Positions 44,399 to 52,924 are shown, counted from the first letter of the stretch. The stretch: DNA of 64,000 nucleotides from Oceanospirillaceae bacterium (GCA_002724925.1 PBQA01000025.1:38674-102673), one strand, 5' to 3'. The notes: generated by a model from the letters alone, not told the origin. Numbers and translations are program-made.

Positions 44399-47113
44399 TC
44401 ACACTGGGTACATTCGCTTTGATTGCCATGCGTATTTTTCATTGTTCAGCATCATCGCGACTTCAACAACACCGTCTGCCGTATTTAATCGACTGGAAAA
44501 GCCAAGTCGCTGGGCGAGCTTCAGCATCGGTCCGTTTTCGGGAAGTACTGAGCCATAGATCTGTAATACCCCACGATCTTTGAGGTACTCAATAATCCGG
44601 CTCATCAGATGAAACCCCAACCTTTCTCCACGCGAGTTGTCGTCAACGATGACTGAGAACTCAGCAGTCACGTCATCAGGATCTATCCAGACGCGCACCA
44701 CGCCGTAGATATCTTTATCTCGCCATGCAACAAAAGCCATTTCACGGTCATAATCTATCTGCGTCAGGCGTGCCAGTTCGGTGTGATCGAAACGTCGGCG
44801 CGCTGAGAAGAAGCGCAAGCGCAGACTTTCAGCGCTGAGGCGATGATAAAATGCGTCCAGCTGTGGCTCATCTTCGCCCCGTATTGGACGAATCTGGTAT
44901 TCAGTATTCTTCGGTGACGTGTAACTTCCTGAGAGCTCCGTTGGATAAGGCAGAATAGCGCATTTAACTGGCTCGCCAACTTCGGCAGCAACACCTATTA
45001 CTCGGTAGCGACCGATTTGCTGACGAATAGCGTTCACCTCAAGGCCAGAAAGCCAGGGATGATTCAATGCCAGATGTGATAGTGCAACCAGCCACCTTTC
45101 AAGTGTGAGCAGATCTTTCTCTGGGTACTCTGAACGTTCCTGAAGAACTTCGTAGAAATGGGACTTGCGAATCAGCTTTTCAGCCAGGTTGGCGTTGAGT
45201 GGCGGCAATGCAACCTGCCGGTCAACAAGAATGTCGGCTGTACTGCCTCCTCCACCAAAGAAGATAAATGGCCCAACCTCATTGTCTCTTCCAATACCAA
45301 ACGAAAACTGCAGATTATCCAATGCCCGATGCATAGTCTGCACTGTGTAGCCCAGAATTGGGCTGTCGGGAAACCGCTCGGTAATGACTTCAGAGAGAGA
45401 ATCGATCGCTGGCAGCAATTCTTTCTCATTGTGCAGGTCGCGCACAACACTGCGAACACGCTCACGCGGGTTTGTACCGTAGGCAAAAGGATACAGGTAG
45501 TCCTTATGATGGACGCGCAACACCCAGGGTTTCGGAATGGCCTGGGCGTCTTTTATCAGATCACTCGTTGTTTTTCGGAAGATGCTGTCGGCGCAGGAGT
45601 ATCCGTAGGCTTTTAGCAATTTGTAGGCATCTGGCGGCGACAGATAATCTCCTGTCTTGTAGGCTCGCCGGATCTCTTCGTCGAGACCTGAATGCTGAGC
45701 TGACACAGGAATTTCAATACTCTCAGGGGTTTCGCGCAAGAGATCCTGTGTTCTCTGGTGCTGAACCATGTACATGTAGGATTTAATGGCGTTGTCTGGC
45801 GTGTCAAACGTAGGGATCTTTGCCCGGTCGAAGCTTGCTCTTGCGCTCTCGACCGAATATTCGCCGATCCAGCTCGTCAAAACCATTTTTTGGGTATGCG
45901 CCGCGACCTCAATCAGCGCATCGGCGTTTGATTGAGCGTCAGTGCCCAGGCCAGGAGTAAAAACAACAAGTAAGGCATCGACGTTGCGATCTGTAAGGAC
46001 CGTCTTGGCGACATTGCTCAGTTGCTCCGGTTTCAGTTCAGGATTGAGGAGCAGAGGGTTCTCAGCCTTCACATAGTCTGGCAGCTGATTTTTCAGCGCC
46101 TGCACACCATCTTTGGTAAAGGATGCAAGCTCGCCGCCGTCGTGCAGGAGGCGATCCATCGCGATAATGGCAGGCCCGCGCCCGTTAGCAATGACGGCGA
46201 GGCGCGGTCCGAAGCGCTCGCGCCGATTGCTTAAAGCATCTACACAGTCAAATAGTTCGTCGGTGGCATTTACTCTCAAAACACCGGCCCGAGCCAGTAC
46301 TTCGTCAATAAGATCATCTCTGCGTGCCAGCCCTTTGGGAGACGATACCGGGTTGAGTGGGCTATCGGAGAACCGATTATTCTTTACCGCGAGTACAAGG
46401 CGGTGTCGCGACGCTGCCCTCAGTGAGCGCACTAGCGCCCTGCCCGAGCGAATCTCATCAAGCTGAATCAGCAGCGTTCGAGCCTTCGGCTCCTGCGATA
46501 TGTAGTCAATCAGATCCGAAAGCGTGACGTCCTCACTGCGACCCAGAGTCGCGACATGGGAAAAACCTATCCCCCTGCTGTATGCCCAGTCCATGACGCC
46601 GGATGCCAGGGTGCCAGACTGGCCGATGTATGCGATGTTTCCTGGTCTGACAGGAACATGCAGAAAACTAGCGTTAAGTTTTCGGTGCGGAATGACAATT
46701 CCCAAGCAGTCGGGTCCAAGAATTCGCATTCGCGTTTGCTTGACGATCCTGTCGATTTTTTCTGAGTTGGGACGAAATTGCCATGAGCGCGCCCGGGCCA
46801 TACCGCCAGTAAGCACCATTGCCGCTTCAACGCCAATGGAATGCAGCTGCTTAATCACACGTGCAACCGAGTCGGCAGGCGTGCAGATGATGGCGAGATC
46901 CGGGGCGCTTTTCAGCTGACTTATCCTGGTTACCGCTGGCAAGCCGCATATCTCTTTGTAGCCCTTGCTGTTGACCGGGAGAATTGTTCCTTCAAACCCG
47001 GCTTTCAGCAGGTTTCTGACTATTGCACCGCCAAGACTGCCCTGTCGGTCAGATGCACCGATCACGGCGACTGATTCAGGCTGTACAAAGCGCTCAAGAG
47101 ATCGGGTACCCAT
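44399..47113 (-). CDS. Pat-like protein acetyltransferase (NDP-forming acyl-CoA synthetase domains plus GNAT)
   Basis: A 904-residue protein of the PatZ/Pat type. It has an N-terminal CoA-binding domain (SVAVIGASDRQGSLGGAIVRN), succinyl-CoA synthetase-like domains (ILGPDCLGIVIP, AYIGQSGTLASGVMDWA), an ATP-grasp region and a C-terminal GNAT domain (RPIRGEDEPQLDAFYHRL, DDNSRGERLGFHLM). The phosphohistidine His of ADP-forming acyl-CoA synthetases is not seen in the expected segment (VSSPKGLARRDD), as in PatZ, so it is likely regulatory lysine acetylation rather than synthetase. The start at 47113 has GGAGG upstream; the longer ORF to 47170 is not supported. Confidence 0.9.
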   Translation of the reverse strand: MGTRSLERFVQPESVAVIGASDRQGSLGGAIVRNLLKAGFEGTILPVNSKGYKEICGLPAVTRISQLKSAPDLAIICTPADSVARVIKQLHSIGVEAAMVLTGGMARARSWQFRPNSEKIDRIVKQTRMRILGPDCLGIVIPHRKLNASFLHVPVRPGNIAYIGQSGTLASGVMDWAYSRGIGFSHVATLGRSEDVTLSDLIDYISQEPKARTLLIQLDEIRSGRALVRSLRAASRHRLVLAVKNNRFSDSPLNPVSSPKGLARRDDLIDEVLARAGVLRVNATDELFDCVDALSNRRERFGPRLAVIANGRGPAIIAMDRLLHDGGELASFTKDGVQALKNQLPDYVKAENPLLLNPELKPEQLSNVAKTVLTDRNVDALLVVFTPGLGTDAQSNADALIEVAAHTQKMVLTSWIGEYSVESARASFDRAKIPTFDTPDNAIKSYMYMVQHQRTQDLLRETPESIEIPVSAQHSGLDEEIRRAYKTGDYLSPPDAYKLLKAYGYSCADSIFRKTTSDLIKDAQAIPKPWVLRVHHKDYLYPFAYGTNPRERVRSVVRDLHNEKELLPAIDSLSEVITERFPDSPILGYTVQTMHRALDNLQFSFGIGRDNEVGPFIFFGGGGSTADILVDRQVALPPLNANLAEKLIRKSHFYEVLQERSEYPEKDLLTLERWLVALSHLALNHPWLSGLEVNAIRQQIGRYRVIGVAAEVGEPVKCAILPYPTELSGSYTSPKNTEYQIRPIRGEDEPQLDAFYHRLSAESLRLRFFSARRRFDHTELARLTQIDYDREMAFVAWRDKDIYGVVRVWIDPDDVTAEFSVIVDDNSRGERLGFHLMSRIIEYLKDRGVLQIYGSVLPENGPMLKLAQRLGFSSRLNTADGVVEVAMMLNNEKYAWQSKRMYPV

Positions 47114-47185
47114 CAAACCTCCATTGGTTTTTGTGTTTATGGCAGCGGAGAGTACACTGAGCAAAAACAAGACGGTCAGGAACAG

Positions 47186-48109
47186 ATGCCATTAGCGTAT
47201 TACACGTCGGAAGAGCACTTCTCTCACTTTACGGATGAAGACCATCCCGAACATGCCATGCGAATCATGGCCATAGAGCAGGAGCTTAAATCCCAGGGCA
47301 TCTGGGAGCAACTGATTCATGTCAATGGACAGTCTGCAGACATGCCAGATATTCTGCGCGCTCACAGCAAGGGTTACGTCGAGCAACTGCATCTGATTCA
47401 ACCCAAGCATGGCCATATATACGTTGATGAAGATACAGCGATGGCGCCTGGCTCATTGAATGCTGCGCTCTGGTCGGCCGGGTCCTGCACTCTCGCACTC
47501 GATGATCTGGTAAAAGGCGAGCAGAACCGCGCCTTCGTAGCCACTCGCCCGCCGGGCCATCATGCCGAGCACCGTAAAGCGATGGGCTTCTGCTTTTTTA
47601 ACAATGTTGCCATCACTGCGTTGAGAGCCGCTGACATCCACCATTTTCAGCGAATCGCCCTTCTTGATTTTGACGCACATCAAGGCAATGGCACCATAGA
47701 TATCCTTGGGAATGACCAGAGGTTTCTGATTTGCTCGAGTTTTCAGCATCCGTTTTATCCATATACGCACTATGAGCAGTCCAGATTCAATAATCTTATT
47801 AATGTTCCACTCTCATCTGGCACTGGCAGCGCGACATTTCGAGCAGCAATAGAAGAGCACTGGCTACCTGCTCTGAAGTCCTACGCGCCTGAGCTGATTA
47901 TTGTGTCTGCTGGGTTTGACGGGCATAAAGACGACCCCATGGCGGAATTGAATTTGTTGGATTCAGACTATGATTGGCTCGGCCGCATGATTGATGGCAT
48001 TGCAGCAGCAAGAAACACTCCCGTACTGAGTATTCTGGAAGGTGGATACGACCTCAACGCTCTGGGGCGTTCAGTCGCTGCATACCTGACAGGCCTGCAA
48101 ACAAACTAG
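47186..48109 (+). CDS. Histone-deacetylase-like amidohydrolase
   Basis: A 307-residue class II histone-deacetylase family protein. Active-site His125 and His126 are in RPPGHHAEHRKAMGFCFFNN, and zinc ligands Asp163 and His165 in LLDFDAHQGNGT. Further motifs are IVSAGFDGHKDDPMAELNL and LEGGYDLNALGRS. In bacteria such enzymes deacetylate proteins, acetoin-like compounds or polyamines. It is divergent from the Pat-like acetyltransferase (72 bp gap), so the pair may act in opposite directions on acetylation. Confidence 0.9.
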   Translation: MPLAYYTSEEHFSHFTDEDHPEHAMRIMAIEQELKSQGIWEQLIHVNGQSADMPDILRAHSKGYVEQLHLIQPKHGHIYVDEDTAMAPGSLNAALWSAGSCTLALDDLVKGEQNRAFVATRPPGHHAEHRKAMGFCFFNNVAITALRAADIHHFQRIALLDFDAHQGNGTIDILGNDQRFLICSSFQHPFYPYTHYEQSRFNNLINVPLSSGTGSATFRAAIEEHWLPALKSYAPELIIVSAGFDGHKDDPMAELNLLDSDYDWLGRMIDGIAAARNTPVLSILEGGYDLNALGRSVAAYLTGLQTN

Positions 48110-48245
48110 CGCGCTTTATTTACCCGACCCTGTCACACTCTGAGTGCAAAACTTACCGTCTGTCACAGAAAGCCACAGAGGTACGCACGATTTCCCCGAT
48201 TGCAGATGGCATGATTTCAGCAGTTCACAAAAACAGGGCACTGCT

Positions 48246-48398
48246 ATGAGATCAGAGCAAGAGACTGGAGTTATTTACGCAATTGTTGCAACACCAGAAT
48301 CACTGTCGCGCGTAACGAAGGCAGAGATGGCGCTTATCGCATTAACGGCGTGTGTGAGCACATCTGTTCTGATCGCCGCAGCCCGATCTTTGTTTTAG
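48246..48398 (+). CDS. Small hypothetical protein with a C-terminal hydrophobic helix
   Basis: A 50-residue frame beginning MRSEQETGVIYAIVATPE, with a hydrophobic stretch (ALIALTACVSTSVLIAA) near the end. AGGGC lies 8 bp upstream. A frame to 48144 is open but has no ribosome site. A strong terminator starts 26 bp after the stop, which supports a transcript. No family is recognised; it is a weak call. Confidence 0.4.
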   Translation: MRSEQETGVIYAIVATPESLSRVTKAEMALIALTACVSTSVLIAAARSLF

Positions 48399-48424
48399 AA
48401 CGGTGCCATGCACAAGCAGAAACA

Positions 48425-48455
48425 AAAAAGCCCAGCAAGAAGCTGGGCTTTTTTG
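48425..48455 (+). terminator. Strong intrinsic terminator before the integrase
   Basis: AAAAAAGCCCAGC (48425-48437) pairs with GCTGGGCTTTTTT (48443-48455) around AAGAA. It follows the small ORF and closes the chromosomal transcript before the inserted element. Confidence 0.92.
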
Positions 48456-48612
48456 TGTAAATAGTGGCGGAGGGATAGTCCGCCTTCATAGGGTCCGCAC
48501 ACTTCCACCCAAAGACATACAATCCAATTAAATCAATAACTTACAATCTACGGTCTTCCATGACCATCCATAAGGATCTATCATTAGTGGGGGATGATTT
48601 GGGGGATTCCGA
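48456..48612. other. Likely left junction of the integrative element
   Basis: A 157-bp gap between the terminator and the integrase start. It contains GGCGGA (48467-48472) and its inverse TCCGCC (48480-48485), and TGGCGGAGGGA resembles the 3' end of a tRNA gene read on the minus strand, but the rest of a tRNA is absent. The att core of the P4-type integrase should be here. I see no obvious copy of at least 8 bp near 55200, so the exact site is not defined. A second GGGGGAT repeat precedes the start codon. Confidence 0.35.
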
Positions 48613-49791
48613 ATGGCCATCGAAAAGCTTTCAGCCAGAGCAGTAGCAACAGCAAAAGAAGGCAAGCACGAAGACGGTGGCGGCTTGCGCCTGGTTGTCT
48701 CAGCAAAAGGCTCTAAACGCTGGGTACTCCGCTACACATTGAACAGAAAGCGCAGGGAAATGGGCCTGGGCCCGTACCCTACAGTAACCCTCGCAAAAGC
48801 CAGGGAAGAAGCCATGTCAGCTCGGCGAATGGTCTTTGAGGGTTTGGACCCTATCACCGAGCGAAAACGAACCCAGGTCGTCATTCCAACCTTTGAGGAT
48901 TGCTCAACACAGTTTATTGAAGCACATCAGGCGGGCTGGAAGAACGCTAAACACGCCAGTCAATGGAGGAATACCCTATCCACATACGCTCATCCAGTCT
49001 TAGGAGCGTTGCCGGTAAATGCAATTACGGTGAACGACGTTCGTAAGGTACTTGACCCGATATGGACTACAAAGAATGAGACTGCCAAACGATTACAAAC
49101 ACGAATCGCTAAGATTCTCGACTATGCTGCAGCATTGGGTCATTGTGACAATGACAATCCCGCACGTTGGCAAGGTAAGCTAGATGCCCTTCTTCCCAAG
49201 CCATCTAGCATACAAAAGGTAAAGCATCACCCTGCTATGCCGTATTCTGAAATCGGACAGTTCTGGAAAGAGCTCGATAGTCAGAAGCGCATTTCCGCTA
49301 CGGCCCTGAGGTTTCTTATCCTTACTGCGACCCGGACATCTGAAGTGCTTGAGACTCAGTGGAACGAAATTGACCTTGACCTGGCTATCTGGACGATCCC
49401 AGCTGAACGCATGAAAATGAACAAGGAACACAGAGTGCCACTCTGCGCGCAAGCTATCGAGTTGCTAAAGGCATTACCTAAGGTCTCTGAGTCTGCGTAT
49501 GTCTTTCCAGGTTCACGTGCTGATAAGCCTCTGTCCAATATGACGCTATTGAAGCTCATGAGAAGCATGGGGTTCGGCAAAGGCAGCCAGAAAGGCGACT
49601 ACGTCCCCCACGGCTTCCGTTCTACATTCAGGGACTGGGCTGGTGAAGTCTCTAGCTACCCTAGAGACATCGCTGAGATGGCATTGGCTCACGCCATTGA
49701 AAACAAGGTTGAAGCGGCATATCGCCGGGGGGATTTACTTGAGAAACGCGCACACATGATGCAGGACTGGGCCGACTACATAGGCAGCTAA
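48613..49791 (+). CDS. P4-type tyrosine integrase with DUF4102 N-terminus
   Basis: A 392-residue site-specific integrase. The N-terminal DUF4102 domain reads LSARAVATAKEGKHEDGGGL and GSKRWVLRYTLNRKRREMGLG. Catalytic residues are Arg241 (TATRTSEVL), Lys269 (MKMNKEHRVPL region), His333 and Arg336 (HGFRSTFRDW), His360 and the nucleophile Tyr370 (EAAYRRGD). This family inserts islands at tRNA or other conserved sites. It reads into the element and ends three bases before the convergent XRE gene. Confidence 0.93.
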   Translation: MAIEKLSARAVATAKEGKHEDGGGLRLVVSAKGSKRWVLRYTLNRKRREMGLGPYPTVTLAKAREEAMSARRMVFEGLDPITERKRTQVVIPTFEDCSTQFIEAHQAGWKNAKHASQWRNTLSTYAHPVLGALPVNAITVNDVRKVLDPIWTTKNETAKRLQTRIAKILDYAAALGHCDNDNPARWQGKLDALLPKPSSIQKVKHHPAMPYSEIGQFWKELDSQKRISATALRFLILTATRTSEVLETQWNEIDLDLAIWTIPAERMKMNKEHRVPLCAQAIELLKALPKVSESAYVFPGSRADKPLSNMTLLKLMRSMGFGKGSQKGDYVPHGFRSTFRDWAGEVSSYPRDIAEMALAHAIENKVEAAYRRGDLLEKRAHMMQDWADYIGS

Positions 49792-49793
49792 TC

Positions 49794-50045
49794 CTAGCCT
49801 TTCTTACTTAGAAGACCTTCGGCAGAGCTCAATATCTCCGAGGGCAGGCAATTCATTGCTAAAGCAAGCTTCCAAAGCGACGTGACAGTTGCCCTTTTTG
49901 CCCCTCGCTCGACACCGGATAAAAATGACCTAGCAACGCCAGAACCATTTGCCAGAGCCTCCTGAGTCAGCCCGGCCTCAACTCGCTTCATTTTGATTGC
50001 TGTACCGATGGCCTTAAGCAGGCTCTGCTCTTCCGAAGACTCCAT
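49794..50045 (-). CDS. XRE-family repressor
   Basis: An 83-residue helix-turn-helix protein of the Cro/CI type: IKMKRVEAGLTQEALANGSGVARSFLSGVERGAKRATVTSLWKLALAM. It is typical of small element repressors. It reads away from the cargo genes, with the palindrome at 50122-50139 upstream of its start, so it probably represses itself and the divergent genes. Confidence 0.9.
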   Translation of the reverse strand: MESSEEQSLLKAIGTAIKMKRVEAGLTQEALANGSGVARSFLSGVERGAKRATVTSLWKLALAMNCLPSEILSSAEGLLSKKG

Positions 50046-50121
50046 GACATACCACCCTCAAGGATATGCCTGAATCATCTACTTCCAGCTCTGGCCTAAC
50101 CACGCCACATAGGTTACATTT

Positions 50122-50139
50122 AGACCTCTATAGAGGTCT
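50122..50139. promoter_or_regulatory. 18-bp palindromic operator (AGACCTCTA / TAGAGGTCT)
   Basis: A perfect palindrome in the 157-bp divergent gap between the XRE gene and the small membrane protein, surrounded by AT-rich sequence (TTTAAGGATAAATATATAAC follows). Position and symmetry are those expected for the XRE dimer site. Control of the downstream conjugation operon would then depend on this repressor, unless that operon has its own promoter in the 50845-51053 gap. Confidence 0.65.
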
Positions 50140-50202
50140 TTAAGGATAAATATATAACATTCTGGCCTTTATAGAATTCAATTGGACCTACAAGGAGACG
50201 AC

Positions 50203-50397
50203 ATGAACGTCATCAAAACTATGGGCCTTATCGGCATCATCCTCTTCACTATCTGCTTTTTCTGTATGTCAGCCTTCATCGAATCTGACGTAGAAGCTGC
50301 TATCGGCTTCAGCTCTATTGCCATCATGTACGGCATTGGCTTCTCAATCACGGCCTTCCTGAAGGCGAAAAAAGCGATTAGCGAACAGCAAGCATGA
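50203..50397 (+). CDS. Small two-helix membrane protein
   Basis: A 64-residue protein with two membrane segments (about 6-26, IGIILFTICFFCMSAFI, and 34-54). The start at 50203 has AAGGAG 7 bp upstream; an earlier in-frame ATG at 50182 overlaps that site. It is divergent from the XRE repressor. No family is recognised. A hairpin follows, so it may be monocistronic. Confidence 0.7.
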   Translation: MNVIKTMGLIGIILFTICFFCMSAFIESDVEAAIGFSSIAIMYGIGFSITAFLKAKKAISEQQA

Positions 50398-50401
50398 AAT
50401 A

Positions 50402-50430
50402 AGCAGCCCTCTGGGGCTGCTCTTCTTTTG
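50402..50430 (+). terminator. Intrinsic terminator after the small membrane protein
   Basis: AGCAGCCC and GGGGCTGCT form a stem around TCT at 50402-50421, followed by CTTCTTTTG. The T tract is broken but adequate. Confidence 0.7.
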
Positions 50431-50462
50431 GATAAAAATAGATCTAGCGTAGAGAGGGAAAC

Positions 50463-50813
50463 GTGAAATTCTTTGCAGTGTTAACGATATCAGCGAGTCT
50501 TTTGTTCGTCGGATGCTCATCTGAAGTGCCAGATTGCAACGATAGCGAGACAAAAGATCTTGTCCTAGAGATAACATACGATGAGTTGATTGATAGGTTT
50601 GGTCCTGAATTGGCTAATATCACCGAGCTATCGCTTGAGGCTGTTAGAACAACAGATACGAACAAAAGAACGGGAAACCATAGCTGTGCAGCTGACCTTA
50701 GAATCAAACAGGATAGCCATCTCAGAAAGCAAAATAGTACCGCACCAATAACATATACCGTGGAGTTGGCTAATGACGGTGACGACTTCTATGTGACTGT
50801 TTACGGCCTTTAG
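50463..50813 (+). CDS. Small putative lipoprotein
   Basis: A 116-residue protein with a lipoprotein signal (MKFFAVLTISASLLFVGC, lipobox LFVGC at 14-18). The start is GTG at 50463 with GAGAGGGA upstream. The mature part is short and acidic, with Cys25 and Cys75 that could form a disulfide, and no known domain. It lies between the small membrane protein and the conjugation operon. Its link to either is unknown. Confidence 0.65.
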   Translation: MKFFAVLTISASLLFVGCSSEVPDCNDSETKDLVLEITYDELIDRFGPELANITELSLEAVRTTDTNKRTGNHSCAADLRIKQDSHLRKQNSTAPITYTVELANDGDDFYVTVYGL

Positions 50814-50818
50814 GAACC

Positions 50819-50844
50819 ATGAATGCTAGCCTTCTAGCATTCAT
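50819..50844. terminator. 11-bp hairpin after the lipoprotein gene
   Basis: ATGAATGCTAG and CTAGCATTCAT flank a 4-base loop (CCTT), a perfect 11-bp stem starting 5 bases after the lipoprotein stop. No T tract follows. It separates the lipoprotein from the operon at 51054. Confidence 0.55.
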
Positions 50845-51030
50845 ACTCTCAAGCTTTTGCGAAAAAGCCAAGTGTAGAAACCCGGCCCCGATCTATACTC
50901 TTCAGGCGACAAGAGCTCACATACAACCAAAATCCACGCCACCTGATAAGGTCAATCAACAGTATCCCAAGTGGAAAATAATTTCACATGGCCTATTGAA
51001 ATAACCTGAACTCCCCCCAGTAAAGAAACT

Positions 51031-51057
51031 ATGCACCTTTACCAAGAATCCGAATGA
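51031..51057 (+). promoter_or_regulatory. Possible 8-codon leader peptide coupled to the membrane protein start
   Basis: An ATG at 51031 opens MHLYQESE and stops at 51055-51057, so its TGA overlaps the ATG at 51054 (ATGA). AAAGAAA lies upstream of the leader, while the main start has no clear ribosome site of its own. This arrangement allows translational coupling. It could also be chance. Confidence 0.35.
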
Positions 51058-51725
51058 CTGACTTAAAGACCCAAAATGAACCCAATCTGAAAGCCTTTAT
51101 GCTGGTGACTGTCCTGATCGCGTATGGGTCTATCGCTCATGAGAATGCTACGCAGATAGTTGGGTTTCTGGATTCCCCATCTCTCAAGGCCCTAGCGGGT
51201 TTCGGTACTCTTATTGGACTTGGTTACCCCATGCTGGTGGGATTGGCGACGTACCTGTTAACAAACTCTATGGAGTCTGAAAATAAGTTTCGGATTGCCC
51301 ATTTTCGCTGGAATGACCCGCTTCCAGGGGGACGAGCCCACCAGCTGATTCCTGCCGATTCGCGAATGGACGTAAATAATTGCTCTCCAGAGATCGTCGC
51401 ATTACTGAATGAAGACCTCACTCAGAAAGCAAGGCAGGCTAAGTGGTACAACTTGTATGGGAAAGTGAAAATGGACCCGTCTGTAAGTTCGGTACACAAA
51501 AGTTATCTACTCATGCGAGATGCTGCGACGGGCATCTTCATGTTCACAGTATTCATCCTACTCATCGACTTTGTCGTGTGGGTAGCGATGGATTTAACGT
51601 TAAGCTCGCCTATGGGGTATCTAGGATTGATGTTGTTCCTCTTATTCGTGGCCTTTCGCGCAAATGAGCGCGGGAAGCGGCTGGTCACGACTGCTGCAGC
51701 TACTTTCAATGCGCAACACTTATGA
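51054..51725 (+). CDS. Four-helix membrane protein, putative effector of the conjugation operon
   Basis: A 223-residue membrane protein of no recognised family. Hydrophobic segments are at about 14-30, 44-70, 158-178 and 184-202. A soluble loop of about 85 residues lies between pairs (FRWNDPLPGGRAHQLIPADSRMD, ALLNEDLTQKARQAKWYNLYGK). The start ATG at 51054 overlaps a short upstream leader. It is the first gene of the operon with the MBL and E2-E1-JAB genes, with its stop next to the GAGGT site of the MBL gene. In defence operons a multi-helix protein often acts as the membrane-damaging effector; that role is inferred only. Confidence 0.75.
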   Translation: MTDLKTQNEPNLKAFMLVTVLIAYGSIAHENATQIVGFLDSPSLKALAGFGTLIGLGYPMLVGLATYLLTNSMESENKFRIAHFRWNDPLPGGRAHQLIPADSRMDVNNCSPEIVALLNEDLTQKARQAKWYNLYGKVKMDPSVSSVHKSYLLMRDAATGIFMFTVFILLIDFVVWVAMDLTLSSPMGYLGLMLFLLFVAFRANERGKRLVTTAAATFNAQHL

Positions 51726-51733
51726 GGTAACAC

Positions 51734-52924
51734 ATGCCAACAACCATCACATTTTTTCCCGTAGATAACGGCGACATGACCCTGCTGAAGTTTGGAGATG
51801 CAGCAGGTACCACTCTGCTGATAGACGTTAATATTCGGAAGGATGCGGACGATCCCGATAGTGCAGAGTACCGTGATGTCGCGAAGGACTTGCGTAATCA
51901 GCTCAAGAAAGACTCTGACGGACGCCCCTATGTTGATGCCTTTTTGCTTAGTCATCCAGACGAGGATCATTGTCGGGGAATCGATCGCCATTTTCACCTG
52001 GGCGCGTTAGCAGACTATCCTGATGACGATAAAGATTATTCAGAGAAGAAAATCGTTATAAGGGAGATCTGGTCATCCCCGATTGTCTTCCGACGAGCAT
52101 CAAAAAATCATACCCTCTGTAAGGACGCAAAAAAGTTCAGTAAAGAAGCTCGACGGCGTGTGCAAGTCAATCGGGAGAAGAACTTTGCTGTCACTCACGG
52201 TGACCGTATCAAAGTACTCGGAGAGGATGAAAAGAACAAAACTGATGATCTGACGCCCATTTGTCACAAAGTAGGATCCTCTTTCAGTTCCATCACAGGA
52301 GTTGAGTCATGGTTCTTCACTGCTCATCTTCTCGGTCCATTTGATCCACAAGACAAAAAAGATGAAGAAGAGCTCCTGGCTAAGAATCAATCCAGCGTCA
52401 TTATCAATTTTAAACTGGCTGCTGATATCTTAAATCCTGATGGTGCCAACTTTCTGACAGGAGGCGACGCCGGAGTTTACATCTGGAGTGAACAATGGGC
52501 TCGGCACAGTCATGAGCCGGATGTATTCAAGTATGATTTGCTGCAAGCTCCTCACCATTGTTCTTGGCGAACGCTTTCGAAAGATAGCTGGTCGGATAAA
52601 GGCCGCAATGCAACAGTGGACGATAATGCTCGGAAGGCTCTTTCCCAGGCACTAGAAGGTGCCATCATTGTATCTAGTTCCAAACCTATACTGGATGACG
52701 ACAACGATCCGCCATGTATCCGTGCTAAAGAAGAGTATGAGGACATATTGTCCGAAGTTGGAGGGGAATTTTATTGTACCGGTGAATATCCCAGTGATAA
52801 GGCTGTAGAGCCTTTGGTCTTCGCTATCGGCTCAGGAGGAGTGACTCCGCCCTCTAAAAAGTCTGGTGGCCCTAAATCGGCAGCAATTGCCGGCACAGCG
52901 AAAACTCCTTTACCACACGGGTAA
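51734..52924 (+). CDS. ComEC-like metallo-beta-lactamase-fold hydrolase with a glycine-terminated tail
   Basis: A 396-residue MBL-fold protein. The metal motif HPDEDH is at 74-79 (HxDxDH type). A later acidic ligand is in FLTGGDAG (Asp245), and the C-terminal pair in QAPHHCSW (His274, His275). These segments resemble the ComEC-type MBL domain, which contains a nuclease-like activity. No signal or membrane helix is seen, so it is cytoplasmic. Residues about 367-396 are a flexible Gly, Ser, Pro, Ala and Lys tail ending TPLPHG, with glycine as the very last residue. The ribosome site GAGGT overlaps the previous stop. It is followed at 6 bp by the E2-E1-JAB gene. Confidence 0.88.
   Translation: MPTTITFFPVDNGDMTLLKFGDAAGTTLLIDVNIRKDADDPDSAEYRDVAKDLRNQLKKDSDGRPYVDAFLLSHPDEDHCRGIDRHFHLGALADYPDDDKDYSEKKIVIREIWSSPIVFRRASKNHTLCKDAKKFSKEARRRVQVNREKNFAVTHGDRIKVLGEDEKNKTDDLTPICHKVGSSFSSITGVESWFFTAHLLGPFDPQDKKDEEELLAKNQSSVIINFKLAADILNPDGANFLTGGDAGVYIWSEQWARHSHEPDVFKYDLLQAPHHCSWRTLSKDSWSDKGRNATVDDNARKALSQALEGAIIVSSSKPILDDDNDPPCIRAKEEYEDILSEVGGEFYCTGEYPSDKAVEPLVFAIGSGGVTPPSKKSGGPKSAAIAGTAKTPLPHG

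Noticed and set aside
48461..48485. Partial tRNA-Ser gene serving as attachment site
   Set aside because: Only the 3'-end-like TGGCGGAGGGA matches; no T arm or anticodon stem follows, so it cannot be called a tRNA.
50819..51004. 61-residue ORF after the lipoprotein
   Set aside because: It starts inside a hairpin, has no ribosome site and its composition does not look coding.
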